Positions 53,629 through 63,203 of a stretch of 64,000 nt of DNA are shown piece after piece. The notes beneath the pieces are model-generated. The model saw only the letters and a program-made list of their open reading frames with translations, was not told where the DNA came from and ran no database searches. Origin of the DNA: Microbacterium sp. lyk4-40-TSB-66. GTDB taxonomy: Bacteria; Actinomycetota; Actinomycetes; Actinomycetales; Microbacteriaceae. How positions within the stretch are numbered: position 1 is the stretch's first letter; every line of letters begins with the position of its first letter. The stretch is taken from positions 62,001-126,000 of the forward strand of contig NZ_JARVRW010000004.1 in NCBI RefSeq assembly GCF_030209475.1. Direction: 5' to 3'. The position numbers and the translations under genes are program-made.

Positions 53629-55080
53629 TCAGGCGACGGGGGCCGTCGGGGTGCCGGAGCTGCCACCGCCGCTGCGGCGGCGACGTCGGCGGCGCGGGGC
53701 CGCGTTGCCGTCGTGGTGCTCCTTGCCGGCGCCGTCGTGCGTGCCGGCGCCGTCCTCTCCACGAGGGGTCGTCTCGCCGGGGGCGGCGGTGTCCGCTGCG
53801 CCGCGACGACGGCGACGACGCGGACCGCCCTCGCCCTCGGCATCCGCGGGTGCGTCGGTCTTCTTCTCGGTCCTCGGGGCGACCGCCTTCGGCGCGGTCA
53901 CGAGGCGACCCTTCGTGCCCTCGGGGATGTCGAGGTCGGTGTAGAGGTGCGGGCTCGACGAGTAGGTCTCGGTGGGCTCGGGCTGGCCGAACTCGAGGGC
54001 GCGGTTGATGAGCGCCCACTTGTGCAGGTCGTCCCAGTCGACGAACGTGACCGCGATACCGGTCTTGCCGGCGCGACCGGTACGGCCGGCGCGATGCAGG
54101 TAGGTCTTCTCGTCGTCGGGGATGGTGTGGTTGATGACGTGGGTGACGTCGTTGACGTCGATACCGCGGGCGGCGACGTCGGTCGCGATGAGGACGTCTT
54201 TCTTGCCGGCCTTGAACGCGGCCATCGAGCGCTCGCGCGCTTCCTGGGTCATGTCGCCGTGCACGGCGGCGGTGTTGAAGCCGCGGTCGCCGAGCTCGTC
54301 GACGAGCTTCTGCGCGGCGCGCTTGGTGCGGGTGAAGATGACGGCCTTCTCGCGACCCTCGGACTGCAGGATGCGGGCGATGACCTCGTCCTTGTCGAGA
54401 GAGTGCGCGCGGTAGACGAGGTGCTTGATGTTCGCCTGGGTCAGGCCCTCGTCGGGGTCGTTGGCGCGCATGTGGATCGGGTTCGACATGAATCGGCGCG
54501 CGAGGGCCACGATCGGACCGGGCATGGTCGCCGAGAACAGCTGCGTGTGCCGCACGGGCGGGACCTTCGAGAAGATCTTCTCGATGTCGGCGAGGAAGCC
54601 GAGGTCGAGCATCTTGTCGGCCTCGTCGAGCACGACCTCGGTCGCGTTCGAGAGGTCGAGCAGGCGCTGGTTGGCGAGGTCGATGAGGCGACCGGGGGTG
54701 CCGACGACGATCTGCGCGCCGGCCTTCAACTGGTCGATCTGGCCCTCGTAGGCCTTGCCGCCGTAGATGGCGACGACGCTGGTGGGACGGTTGCTCGTGA
54801 GCATGTCCATGTCTTCGTAGACCTGCACGGCGAGCTCGCGCGTGGGAACGACGATGAGGACCTTCACACCCGGCTCGGGGTTCGGTCCGAGCCGCTGCAC
54901 CACGGGGATGCCGAAGCCGAAGGTCTTTCCGGTACCCGTCTTGGCCTGACCGATGATGTCCTGGCCGGGGAGACCGAGGGGGATCGTCTGCTCCTGGATG
55001 GGGAAGGCATCGATGATGCCCTTGGTCGCGAGGGCATCGACGATGTCCTGGTCGACGCCGAGCTCGGCGAATGTCGTCAT
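53629..55080 (-). CDS. DEAD-box RNA helicase with basic C-terminal tail
   Basis: 483 residues. Q motif FPIQEQTIPLGLPG, Walker A AKTGTGKTF, PTRELAVQV, DEAD box VVLDEADKML, SATM, and HRAGRTGRAGKTG of motif VI. The last ~90 residues are Arg/Gly/Ala-rich with blocks of six to seven Arg, typical of RNA-binding tails of the RhlE/CsdA type. Remodels RNA, often in ribosome assembly or cold stress. The ATG at 55080 fits the family; its 5' untranslated region carries a hairpin. Confidence 0.94.
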   Translation of the reverse strand: MTTFAELGVDQDIVDALATKGIIDAFPIQEQTIPLGLPGQDIIGQAKTGTGKTFGFGIPVVQRLGPNPEPGVKVLIVVPTRELAVQVYEDMDMLTSNRPTSVVAIYGGKAYEGQIDQLKAGAQIVVGTPGRLIDLANQRLLDLSNATEVVLDEADKMLDLGFLADIEKIFSKVPPVRHTQLFSATMPGPIVALARRFMSNPIHMRANDPDEGLTQANIKHLVYRAHSLDKDEVIARILQSEGREKAVIFTRTKRAAQKLVDELGDRGFNTAAVHGDMTQEARERSMAAFKAGKKDVLIATDVAARGIDVNDVTHVINHTIPDDEKTYLHRAGRTGRAGKTGIAVTFVDWDDLHKWALINRALEFGQPEPTETYSSSPHLYTDLDIPEGTKGRLVTAPKAVAPRTEKKTDAPADAEGEGGPRRRRRRGAADTAAPGETTPRGEDGAGTHDGAGKEHHDGNAAPRRRRRRRSGGGSSGTPTAPVA

Positions 55081-55151
55081 GAGCGTGCCTGTTCCGGCGG
55101 CGAGAGACCGCCTGGGAGTCGAATCCACGCCCTCACTCGTCCACAGGCGCG

Positions 55152-55186
55152 GGGTCCCGATCCTTCGCCGGGACCCACCTACTCTA
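55152..55186 (-). promoter_or_regulatory. Helicase promoter and 5' UTR stem-loop
   Basis: On the minus strand TAGAGT (55186-55181) is a -10, placing transcription start near 55174, right at the perfect stem GGGTCCCG (55152-55159)/CGGGACCC (55169-55176). The stem would sit at the very 5' end of a ~95-base leader. Confidence 0.5.
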
Positions 55187-55215
55187 CCCGGCGTGTCTCC
55201 GGAGCCCCCGACGCC

Positions 55216-55221
55216 TAGGCT
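55216..55221 (+). promoter_or_regulatory. -10 hexamer TAGGCT, leaderless spacing
   Basis: TAGGCT ends six bases before the GTG at 55228. Confidence 0.55.
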
Positions 55222-55227
55222 GTCTAC

Positions 55228-55944
55228 GTGTTCGCGTGGTTCCGTCGTCGTCAGCGCCCCGTGGGCCGCACGCTCCAACTGCGCTCGCGCGGAGACCTCG
55301 GCGAGGCGATGCGCGTCGACTTCGCCGAACTCGCCCCTGACGTCGAGACCTTCCTCGGACAGGCCGCGTACCTGCAGCTGGGGTTCTTCGAGACGCTGAG
55401 TGAACTGATCGCGCTGACGCCGGAGCTCGCCGAGAAGGAATCGCTCTCTCGCGCGGCCGGTGCAGCGCTGATCAAGCACCAGGAGCTCGTCGCGCTGATC
55501 CGCGACCGCGGGGCCGACCCGACGCACCTCATGCTGCCGTTCCGCGAGTCGCTCGACGCCTTCCGTCGGAACACCCACGGCGTCCGCCCGCAGGAGACCA
55601 TGCTCACCGTGCACATCACGGCGGGCCTCCTCGACGACTTCTACCTCGCGCTGTCGTCGAGCTATGGAGACACGGGGCGACGCGTCGCCCGCATCCTTCA
55701 AGCCGACGACGACCGTCAGGCGATCGTCGACATCATCGCGGCGACCATCGACAGCGACGAGGAGTGGCGCTGGCTCCTCGCCCTCTGGGGTCGGCGCCTC
55801 GTCGGCGACACGCTGCTCGTCGCCCGCGCGGCCCTTCGCCACGGGCACCTCGACCGCGCCGAGGAAGAGAAGGTCGAGCCCGTCTTCAGCGAACTGATGG
55901 GCGCGCACGCGCGGCGCATGGATGCCATGGGGCTGGCGGCCTGA
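55228..55944 (+). CDS. Ferritin-like fold protein (MiaE-like)
   Basis: 238 residues, all-helical, of the actinobacterial ferritin-like/MiaE_2 family found beside rhlE-type helicases. Conserved stretches: FAELAPDVETFLGQAAYLQL, LIKHQELVALIRDRG, HITAGLLDDFYLAL and EEWRWLLALWGRRLVG. Typical di-iron ligand spacing (E/H pairs) is only partly visible, so enzyme activity is uncertain. GTG start with a leaderless-type promoter. Confidence 0.85.
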   Translation: MFAWFRRRQRPVGRTLQLRSRGDLGEAMRVDFAELAPDVETFLGQAAYLQLGFFETLSELIALTPELAEKESLSRAAGAALIKHQELVALIRDRGADPTHLMLPFRESLDAFRRNTHGVRPQETMLTVHITAGLLDDFYLALSSSYGDTGRRVARILQADDDRQAIVDIIAATIDSDEEWRWLLALWGRRLVGDTLLVARAALRHGHLDRAEEEKVEPVFSELMGAHARRMDAMGLAA

Positions 55945-55966
55945 CGCGGATCATCGCGCCTCGTCC

Positions 55967-56030
55967 GGCGTCGATCAGACGCTGAGTCGCGCTCGGTCGG
56001 CGTCGATCAGACGCTGAGTCGCGCTCGGTC
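55967..56030. repeat. Perfect 32-base tandem duplication at a gene end
   Basis: Two identical 32-base units (55967-55998, 55999-56030), each beginning GGCGTCGATCAGACGCTGAG. The second contains the stop and last codons of the gene at 56007; the first repeats them downstream. Confidence 0.95.
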
Positions 56031-56294
56031 GGCGTCGTCGCGCGCGAGCCGCGCCCGGGTCACGAGGGGGACCACGGCGAAGGCGGTGACGGCCGGAGCG
56101 ACGGCGGCGACGAGCCACAGGATCGGCGAGTCGACGCCGAATCCCATCCACGTCGCGGCCGTCCAGACGACCCCGGCCGCCGCAGCCCCGGCGAGCGGCG
56201 CGAGGAACGCCCCCCGCAGTCCACGGTGCGGGAGCGAGAAGTGGGCGGCGAGCCCGATCACGGCTCCGAGGATCAGGCCGAGCAGGATCTGCAC
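56007..56294 (-). CDS. Small membrane protein, three hydrophobic segments
   Basis: 95 residues with hydrophobic stretches at about 3-20, 30-50 and 60-80 and a charged C terminus (RARLARDDADRARLSV). No recognised family. GTG start, 10 bases from the DUF3107 stop, so likely co-transcribed with it. Its last codons and stop lie in a 32-base tandem duplication, which gives a second identical stop region downstream. Confidence 0.7.
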   Translation of the reverse strand: MQILLGLILGAVIGLAAHFSLPHRGLRGAFLAPLAGAAAAGVVWTAATWMGFGVDSPILWLVAAVAPAVTAFAVVPLVTRARLARDDADRARLSV

Positions 56295-56304
56295 GGTCGT
56301 GGGC

Positions 56305-56529
56305 TCAGGCGACGAAGCCGACGCGGCGCGACTCTTCGGTGCCGAGCTCGACGAAGGCGAGGTTGGCGGTGGGGACGAGGTAGGAGTTGCCCTTCACGTC
56401 CGTGAAGGAGACGTGGCTGGCCGAGGAGTCGAGGGCCGTTGCGACGGCGGTCTTGACGGCGTCGGAGCTCTCGTTGGTCTCGAAGTTGAGTTCGCGGCCG
56501 GTGTTGGTGATGCCGATGCGGATCTCCAC
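56305..56529 (-). CDS. DUF3107 family protein
   Basis: 74 residues: MEIRIGITNTGRELNFETNE, then SFTDVKGNSYLVPTANLAFVELG, a full match to the DUF3107 layout. A conserved actinobacterial protein found near adnAB and the rhlE-type helicase; function unknown. GTG start with AAGGAAAGG upstream. Confidence 0.92.
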   Translation of the reverse strand: MEIRIGITNTGRELNFETNESSDAVKTAVATALDSSASHVSFTDVKGNSYLVPTANLAFVELGTEESRRVGFVA

Positions 56530-56730
56530 GATGCGTCCTTTCCTCGCGGGGCCGCGGTCGGCCCTGCGCGTCCTTCGACTCTAGGGCAGCCGTGCGGGGC
56601 GACGACCCGGCGGGGGCACCGCTTCGCGGACGGCGAACGCGCGCAGCCGCGACGGCGCCCGGCGGTGCCGCTCACCCCGCGATGACGCGGCACCCCGGGG
56701 GTCCACCGGAGCGATGTCGGAGGTGCGGTC

Positions 56731-56736
56731 TAGCGT
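56731..56736 (+). promoter_or_regulatory. -10 hexamer TAGCGT of adnAB, leaderless spacing
   Basis: TAGCGT ends six bases before the ATG at 56743. The preceding ~200 bases hold nothing else I can name. Confidence 0.55.
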
Positions 56737-56742
56737 GGACGC

Positions 56743-59700
56743 ATGCAGATTCCGGATGCCGACGCACCCGAGGCATCCCCCCTGCTCGGGGGCGGCCTCG
56801 ACGCCGACCAGCAGGCGGTGGCGTCGTGGGCGGCCGAGGCCAGCGGCGTCGTCGTCGGCGCCCCGGGCTCGGGTAAGACGACGACGCTCCTCACCCGGGT
56901 GCGCGAGCTGGTGGCATCCGGGATCGATCCCGATCACCTGCTCGTGCTCACGCCCACGCGGCCGGCCGCGACGGCGTTGCGCGACCCCCTCGCGCTTGCG
57001 GTGGGGCGCGCGACATCGGGTGCGCTCGCGCGTTCCGTCGCATCGTTCGCGTTCCAGCTCGTGCGCGGCGCCGAGGTGCGCCGCGGCGCCGAGCCACCCC
57101 AGCTGCTCACGGGTGGCGACGAAGACCAGATCATCCGCGATCTGCTCGACGGCGACGCTCTCGACGAGATCGACGGCCTCTCGCGGTGGCCCGACTGGCT
57201 GGGCCCCGCGATCAGGGCGACCCGGGGCTTCCGCGGCGATGTGCGCGCGTTCCTCGCGGAGTGCACGGACCTCGGGGTGTCGTCGGCCGATCTCGCCGAC
57301 CTCGCCACCCACCTCGACCTGCCCGTGTGGGCGTCGCTGGCCTCGTTCTCCGACGAGTACCGCGCCGTCCGCGCGTCGATGCGCGGCGCCCACCGCGACG
57401 CGGCCGACCTCGCCCGCGAAGCCGTCGCCGTGCTCGATGACGCCCGCGTCGATCGCGAGCTGCTGGGGCGCTTCGCGGCCCTGCGGTGCATCCTCGTCGA
57501 TGACGCGCAGGAGCTCACGCCCGGCGGTATCGACGTGCTCGGCGCGTGCCGTGCGCTCGGTATCGGCGTTGTCGCCTTCGGCGACCCCGACGTGGCATCC
57601 GGTGCCTTCCGGGGCGCGACCCCCGAGAACTTCGCCCGGTTGGCCCGCGAACTCGGAGCGACGGTCGCCCTGGGCACCGCGCACCGCGGGACGCCGGAAC
57701 AGGTGGACCTCGTCCGGCAGGTGTCTTCGCGCATCGGCGCCGCCGGTGTCGTCGCGCACCGTCGGGCGCCGCAGGGCGCGCCGGTACAGGGGTCGGTGCG
57801 CACGTACCTCCTCCGTTCGCCCGCCGAGGAGGCCGACGCGATCTCGCGGCTGCTGCGCGAGCGGCACGTCCTCGGCGGCGTGCCGTGGGGCTCGTGCGCG
57901 GTGATCGCGCACGACTCGCGTCAGGTGGCCACCCTCGAGTCCGAGCTGGCCGCGCGCGAAGTTCCGGCGCGAGCCAGCGGGCCCGGCCTCGCGCTCGGGG
58001 TGCAGCGACCCGTGCGCGACCTCGTCCGCCTCGTCGAGCTGGGCATGACCGACCCCGACGAGTGGTCGCCCGAGCTCGTCGTCGACGCGCTGCTCGGCAC
58101 GTTCGGTGGCCTCGATCCGATCGAACTGCGGCGGCTCCGCACCGCCCTGCGGCACGCCGAGGTGGCAGAAGGCGGCGTGCGCTCGGCGACCGACCTGCTC
58201 GTCTCCGGCGTGCGGTACCCGCTCGAACTCGCCGCTGTCGACACCCGTGAGGCGCGGCGGGCGGTCCGTCTCGGTGAAACCCTCGCGGCCCTCGGGGCCC
58301 AGGCGCGATCGCGCGCGACCGCGCACGAGATGCTGTGGACGGCGTGGGAACGCAGCTCCCTGGCGCGCACGTGGCGAGAGGCGTCACGGGGGCACGGGCC
58401 CATCGCCGAGCAGGCCGACCGCGACCTCGATGCCGTCGTCGCGCTGTTCCAGGCGGCGAAGCGCTACACCGAGCGCGAACCCGACGGCGAGGCCTCGACC
58501 TTCCTTCGCGCGGTGCTCGACAGCGACGTGGCCGAAGACCGCATCGAACAGCCTGCCGTCGTCGACACCGTGCGCATTCTGACGCCGGCCGCCGCGGCGG
58601 GCACGGCGTTCGACACGGTCATCATCGCCGGCGTGCAAGAAGGCGTCTGGCCCAACACGCGCCTGCGCGGGGGACTGCTCGAGACCTGGCGCCTCACCGA
58701 TGCGGTGCAGAACCCCGACATCCCGGCTGCGGGCATGCTCGATCGACGACGGGCGGCCATGCACGACGAGTTGCGCCTGTTCGTGCGCGCCCTCAGCCGC
58801 GCCGAGCGCATGCTCATCGTCACGGCTGTCGACGACGACGACACCGGCCCCAGCGTGCTCTTCGAGATGCTCCCCGCGCCCGAGCCCGCGGCATCCATTC
58901 CCGAACACCCGTTGTCGCTTCGCGGTCTCGTCGCGCGGCACCGGCGTTCGCTGACCGCCCCCCGCGTTCCGGCGGCGGATCGCACCCACGCGGCCGGGCA
59001 ACTCGCGCTCTTGGCCGCGGCCGACGTCGCCGGGGCGGCGATCGACGAGTGGTACGGCGTCGCACCGCCGACCTCCACCGCGCCGCTGCGCGACCTCGAC
59101 CGCGAAGACGTGCGCGTCTCGCCATCGCGCCTGCACGCCCTCGAGGAGTGCGAACTCGACTGGGTGATCGCCGACCTCGGTGGCGATCGAGGGGGGACGA
59201 CCGCGGGGATCGGCACGATCATCCACGCCGCGCTCGAAACGGCGTCGTCCTCGTCCGAAGACGATCTGTGGGCGGTCGTCGAAGAGCGCTGGGGAGAACT
59301 GGCGTTCGACGCCGTGTGGAGGGAACGGGCGGAGAGGACCCGCGCGCGCGACCTCGTGCGACGGCTCGCCACCTACTTGCGGCGCTTCGACGACGCCGGT
59401 GGACGACTGGTCGGTGCGGAGCGACATTTCGAGGTGCCGATCCCGATCGCCGACGCCGGCGAGCACGGCGCCGTGCTCAGCGGCGACATCGACCGCGTCG
59501 AGATCACCCCGGCGGGCGACGTGGTGATCGTCGATCTCAAGACCGGGAAGAACGAACCGCAGACAGACCAGAAGGTCGCCGACAATCCGCAGCTCGCCGC
59601 CTACCAGCTCGCCTTCTCGTCCGGGGCGATCGAGCAGGTGGCGGGGTTGCCGTCGGGTGGGGCGAAGCTCCTCGTGCTGCGGCCGAGCGCGACGAAGAAG

Positions 59701-59889
59701 GAGTACGCCGAGCCGACGCAGCAGCCGTTCGACGATGCGCAGCGCGAAGAGTTCGTCACTCGTGTCCAGCGCGCCGTCGGTGTCATGCGGGGAACGAGCT
59801 TCGCTGCCCCGTACGAGGTGCACTGCCGCGACGAGTTCTCGTACGGACTGTGTCGTATCCACACGGTCTCGGCGGTGAGCGCGTCGTGA
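56743..59889 (+). CDS. adnA: AdnA-type UvrD-like helicase with PD-(D/E)XK nuclease
   Basis: 1048 residues: SF1 motor (about 20-700; Walker A GAPGSGKTTT, TAHRGTPEQ) and C-terminal RecB-type nuclease (about 790-1040) with the DIDRVEITPAGDVVIVDLKTGK core. The motor Walker B reads CILVDDAQELTP, with Asp (~254) where active motors carry Glu, consistent with the weaker AdnA motor. Cysteines remain in LEECELDW and HCRDEFSYGLCRIH, part of a possible Fe-S site. With AdnB it forms the actinobacterial end-resection complex for double-strand break repair. Ends overlapping adnB by four bases. Confidence 0.93.
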   Translation: MQIPDADAPEASPLLGGGLDADQQAVASWAAEASGVVVGAPGSGKTTTLLTRVRELVASGIDPDHLLVLTPTRPAATALRDPLALAVGRATSGALARSVASFAFQLVRGAEVRRGAEPPQLLTGGDEDQIIRDLLDGDALDEIDGLSRWPDWLGPAIRATRGFRGDVRAFLAECTDLGVSSADLADLATHLDLPVWASLASFSDEYRAVRASMRGAHRDAADLAREAVAVLDDARVDRELLGRFAALRCILVDDAQELTPGGIDVLGACRALGIGVVAFGDPDVASGAFRGATPENFARLARELGATVALGTAHRGTPEQVDLVRQVSSRIGAAGVVAHRRAPQGAPVQGSVRTYLLRSPAEEADAISRLLRERHVLGGVPWGSCAVIAHDSRQVATLESELAAREVPARASGPGLALGVQRPVRDLVRLVELGMTDPDEWSPELVVDALLGTFGGLDPIELRRLRTALRHAEVAEGGVRSATDLLVSGVRYPLELAAVDTREARRAVRLGETLAALGAQARSRATAHEMLWTAWERSSLARTWREASRGHGPIAEQADRDLDAVVALFQAAKRYTEREPDGEASTFLRAVLDSDVAEDRIEQPAVVDTVRILTPAAAAGTAFDTVIIAGVQEGVWPNTRLRGGLLETWRLTDAVQNPDIPAAGMLDRRRAAMHDELRLFVRALSRAERMLIVTAVDDDDTGPSVLFEMLPAPEPAASIPEHPLSLRGLVARHRRSLTAPRVPAADRTHAAGQLALLAAADVAGAAIDEWYGVAPPTSTAPLRDLDREDVRVSPSRLHALEECELDWVIADLGGDRGGTTAGIGTIIHAALETASSSSEDDLWAVVEERWGELAFDAVWRERAERTRARDLVRRLATYLRRFDDAGGRLVGAERHFEVPIPIADAGEHGAVLSGDIDRVEITPAGDVVIVDLKTGKNEPQTDQKVADNPQLAAYQLAFSSGAIEQVAGLPSGGAKLLVLRPSATKKEYAEPTQQPFDDAQREEFVTRVQRAVGVMRGTSFAAPYEVHCRDEFSYGLCRIHTVSAVSAS

Positions 59890-62800
59890 CCGGTGATCTT
59901 TCAGCCGCGACGATCGCGGCCGCGCTGGGGCAGTTCCCGCCCACCGCCGAGCAGACCGCCGTCATCGAGGCGCCCCTGTCCCCGGCGCTGGTGGTGGCCG
60001 GTGCCGGCAGCGGCAAGACCGAGACGATGGCCGGCCGCGTCGTGTGGCTCGTCGCCAATGCGCACGTGCGTCGAGACGAGGTGCTCGGTCTGACGTTCAC
60101 GCGCAAGGCCGCGGGCGAACTGGCCGAGCGTATCCAGAAGCGCCTGCAGCGTCTGTCGGAGTTCGAGTCGCGCGGCCTGCTGCCCGCCCTTCCCGCCCTG
60201 CACGCGGCGGGCAGGCTCGCCGTCTTCGGCGACCTCGCGCAGGTTGAGGGCGCCCGCGGTGACGCCGCGCGGCGCGAGGCGCTCGACGCCCTCGCATCCG
60301 AGGTCGGTGCGGGGGTCGCGTCGGCGTCCGACGCCGATCAGCTCCTGCACCGCCCGACGGTGTCGACCTACAACAGCTTCGCCGACTCGATCGTCCGCGA
60401 GCACGGGCTGCGGATCGGGCGGGATGCCGAGTCGGCGGTGCTGTCGGAATCCGCGGCCTGGCTGCTCATGCGGCGCGTCGTGTTCGCCTCCGACGACCCC
60501 CGCCTGGAGGAGCGGCAGGAGTCGCCGCGGTCCCTCATCGACGCGGCGTTGCGGATCGCCCGCGACGGCGTCGACAACCTGGTCGATCTCGATCGGCTCG
60601 CGGCCTTCCCCGACGAGTTCGGGCGCATCGTCGAACGCCCCTCGACCTCCAACCGCGTCGACGTCTACAAAGAGGTCGCGGACGCGGCGACCAAGGTGTC
60701 GGCGCTCTCGCTGCTCGCCGCCCTCGCCGCGGCCTACGACCGCGAGAAGGCGCGCCTCGGCGTCATGGACTTCGCCGATCAGGTGGCAGGTGCGCTCCGG
60801 ATCGCCCGGGAGCATCCGGCCGTCGTCGAGGAGCTCCGCGCGCGATACCGTGTCGTCCTGCTCGACGAGTACCAGGACACCTCCGTCGTTCAGACCGACC
60901 TGCTCGCGACGCTGTTCGGGGAGACGGGGGTCATGGCCGTGGGCGACCCTCATCAGGCCATCTACGCCTGGCGCGGCGCGAGCGCGGGCAACCTGGGCGG
61001 TTTTCCCGTCGTCTTCGCACCCTCGGGCGGATGCCAGCACTTCTCCCTGCTGACGAGCTGGCGCAACAGCGCGCGAGTACTCGACGCCGCGAACGCCGTT
61101 CTGGCTCCGCTCGCCTCACGGGCGCCGGTCCCGGTCGAAGCGCTGCGCGCGCGTCCGGGCGCACCGGCGGGTGTCGTCGACACCGTGTTCGAGAACGACC
61201 TGGATGCCGAGGCCGACCGGGTCGCGTCGTGGTTCGTGGGAGTCCGCGCCGCGCGCGCCGCGGACGGACGAGCCACGACGGGGGCGCTGCTGTTCCGCAG
61301 CAAGAAGCACATGGTGCGCTTCGGCGACGCGCTGGGCCGCCGTGGCATCCCCCATCGCATCCTCGGGTTGGGGGGTCTGCTCACGACTCCCGAGGTGGTC
61401 GACGTCGTGTCGGCGCTCCGCGTCATCAGCGATCCCGAGGCGGGATCCGCCCTGATCCGTCTGCTGTCGGGACCTCGATGGGCGGTCGGCCTCGCCGACC
61501 TCCGCGCGCTCGCCCAGGTGGCGCGCCGCCTCGCCACGCACGACGTATCGCTCCAACCGCTGGCGGCAGACGTGGTGAACCGCCTGCGATCGACGCCGGG
61601 CGCCGACCGGGCCTCCCTCGTCGACGCCCTCGATTTCGTCACGCGCCAGAGCGACGGTCACGGCTGGTTGGCCGATATCACGCCGGAGGGGCGCGCGCGT
61701 CTGCGCGAGGCCGGGGCCGTGTTCGCCGGGCTCCGCCGCAGTGCCGGTGCCCCGATCCCCGAGCTGATCAGGCTGGTCGAGACCGAACTGCGACTCGACA
61801 TCGAGCTCGCCGCGAACGAGTCGCGTGGATCCGCGCGCATCGCGTCGGCCCAGCTGCGCGCGTTCGTCGACGAGATCCGCGGCTTCCTCGCGGCCGACGA
61901 GTCCGGGTCCGTCTCGAGCCTCCTGGCCTGGCTCGACCACGCCGAGCAGGCCGACGAGTTCGCCCCGCGCACCGAGCCGCCGGAGGCCGACGTCGTTCAA
62001 CTGCTGACCATCCACGGCTCGAAGGGACTCGAGTGGGATGCCGTGGCGGTCGTGCGACTGGTGACCGACGAGCTGCCGTCGCTGGCGCGCGATACCAAGG
62101 GCTGGCTGGGGTTCGGCATCCTGCCCTCCGAATTCCGCGGCGACTCCGCCTGGCTGCCCGTCTTCGGCTGGCGCGGCGCCGAGACGCAGCAAGATCTGAA
62201 GGTGGCGATAGAGGCGTTCGTGTCCGACAATCGCGCTCGACAGCTCGATGAGGACCGCCGGCTGGCGTATGTCGCGTTCACCCGCGCTCGCGATCACCTG
62301 CTGCTGTCGGGGTCGAGTTGGTCGGGCACGAAGCGCCCACGTCGACCGAGCGTCTTCCTCGAGGAAGCCGCCGAGGCCCTGGGCGTCGATCTCGCGGTCG
62401 GCGAGGTGGGCGATGACCCGTACGACGGTGAGCGCCGGCTGCTCCACTGGCCGCTCGATCCCCTCGGCGCACGCCGCACCGCCATGACGGCGGCCGTGGC
62501 GACCGCTAGCGCCGCGCGCGCGAACGCTTCCGCGCGACCCGACGACGACCTCGAACTGCTCCTTGCGGAGCGCGCCGACCGCCTGCGACCGTCGCACGCT
62601 CCTGCGCCCACCCGCATTCCGGCGTCGAAGTTCAAGGACTTCGTCGCGGATTACGGCCGCGCCGTCGATGACCTGCGGCGACCCATGCCTGAACGCCCGT
62701 ACCGTCAGACGCGCCTCGGCACGCTCTTCCACGCGTGGGTGGAGCAGCGTTCGGGCCACGTCGGCGCGGGGATCGGGCTGGACGACGACGGGCTGTGGGA

Positions 62801-63173
62801 CGACGACGAGGTCGGCGCCTCCGCTGCCGACGCGGCGGACCTGCAGCGGCTGCGCGAGTGTTTCGAGCGGTCGGAATGGGCGGGTCTGCGCCCGATCGAG
62901 GTCGAGACGGAGATCGACTTCGTCACCACGCGACTCGACGGTCGCGAGCACGTCGTCATCTGCAAACTGGATGCCGTGTACCGCCGCGGCGACCGGTACG
63001 AGATCGTCGACTGGAAGACGGGTCGGCCGCCCACCACCGACGCGGATCGGCGCGCGCGCATGCTGCAGCTCGAGCTCTACCGCGAGGCGTATCACGCGAA
63101 GCACGGCATCGACATCGACCTGATCGACGTGACGCTGTTCTACGTCGGCGACGAACTGGTGCTGCGCGGCTGA
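59886..63173 (+). CDS. adnB: AdnB-type UvrD-like helicase with PD-(D/E)XK nuclease
   Basis: 1095 residues: Walker A VVAGAGSGKTET near 35-46, TFTRKAAGEL, canonical Walker B VVLLDEYQDTS, AVGDPHQAIYAWRGA, LTIHGSKGLEWDAV and AYVAFTRARDHLLLSG, then a RecB-type nuclease with the KLDAVYRRGDRYEIVDWKTGR core. As the lead motor it drives AdnAB translocation on broken DNA ends. GTG start overlaps the adnA stop. A downstream phosphotransferase gene is convergent. Confidence 0.95.
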   Translation: MTGDLSAATIAAALGQFPPTAEQTAVIEAPLSPALVVAGAGSGKTETMAGRVVWLVANAHVRRDEVLGLTFTRKAAGELAERIQKRLQRLSEFESRGLLPALPALHAAGRLAVFGDLAQVEGARGDAARREALDALASEVGAGVASASDADQLLHRPTVSTYNSFADSIVREHGLRIGRDAESAVLSESAAWLLMRRVVFASDDPRLEERQESPRSLIDAALRIARDGVDNLVDLDRLAAFPDEFGRIVERPSTSNRVDVYKEVADAATKVSALSLLAALAAAYDREKARLGVMDFADQVAGALRIAREHPAVVEELRARYRVVLLDEYQDTSVVQTDLLATLFGETGVMAVGDPHQAIYAWRGASAGNLGGFPVVFAPSGGCQHFSLLTSWRNSARVLDAANAVLAPLASRAPVPVEALRARPGAPAGVVDTVFENDLDAEADRVASWFVGVRAARAADGRATTGALLFRSKKHMVRFGDALGRRGIPHRILGLGGLLTTPEVVDVVSALRVISDPEAGSALIRLLSGPRWAVGLADLRALAQVARRLATHDVSLQPLAADVVNRLRSTPGADRASLVDALDFVTRQSDGHGWLADITPEGRARLREAGAVFAGLRRSAGAPIPELIRLVETELRLDIELAANESRGSARIASAQLRAFVDEIRGFLAADESGSVSSLLAWLDHAEQADEFAPRTEPPEADVVQLLTIHGSKGLEWDAVAVVRLVTDELPSLARDTKGWLGFGILPSEFRGDSAWLPVFGWRGAETQQDLKVAIEAFVSDNRARQLDEDRRLAYVAFTRARDHLLLSGSSWSGTKRPRRPSVFLEEAAEALGVDLAVGEVGDDPYDGERRLLHWPLDPLGARRTAMTAAVATASAARANASARPDDDLELLLAERADRLRPSHAPAPTRIPASKFKDFVADYGRAVDDLRRPMPERPYRQTRLGTLFHAWVEQRSGHVGAGIGLDDDGLWDDDEVGASAADAADLQRLRECFERSEWAGLRPIEVETEIDFVTTRLDGREHVVICKLDAVYRRGDRYEIVDWKTGRPPTTDADRRARMLQLELYREAYHAKHGIDIDLIDVTLFYVGDELVLRG

Positions 63174-63203
63174 GAGGCGCCCGCCCGGGGCGGACCGCTC
63201 GGC

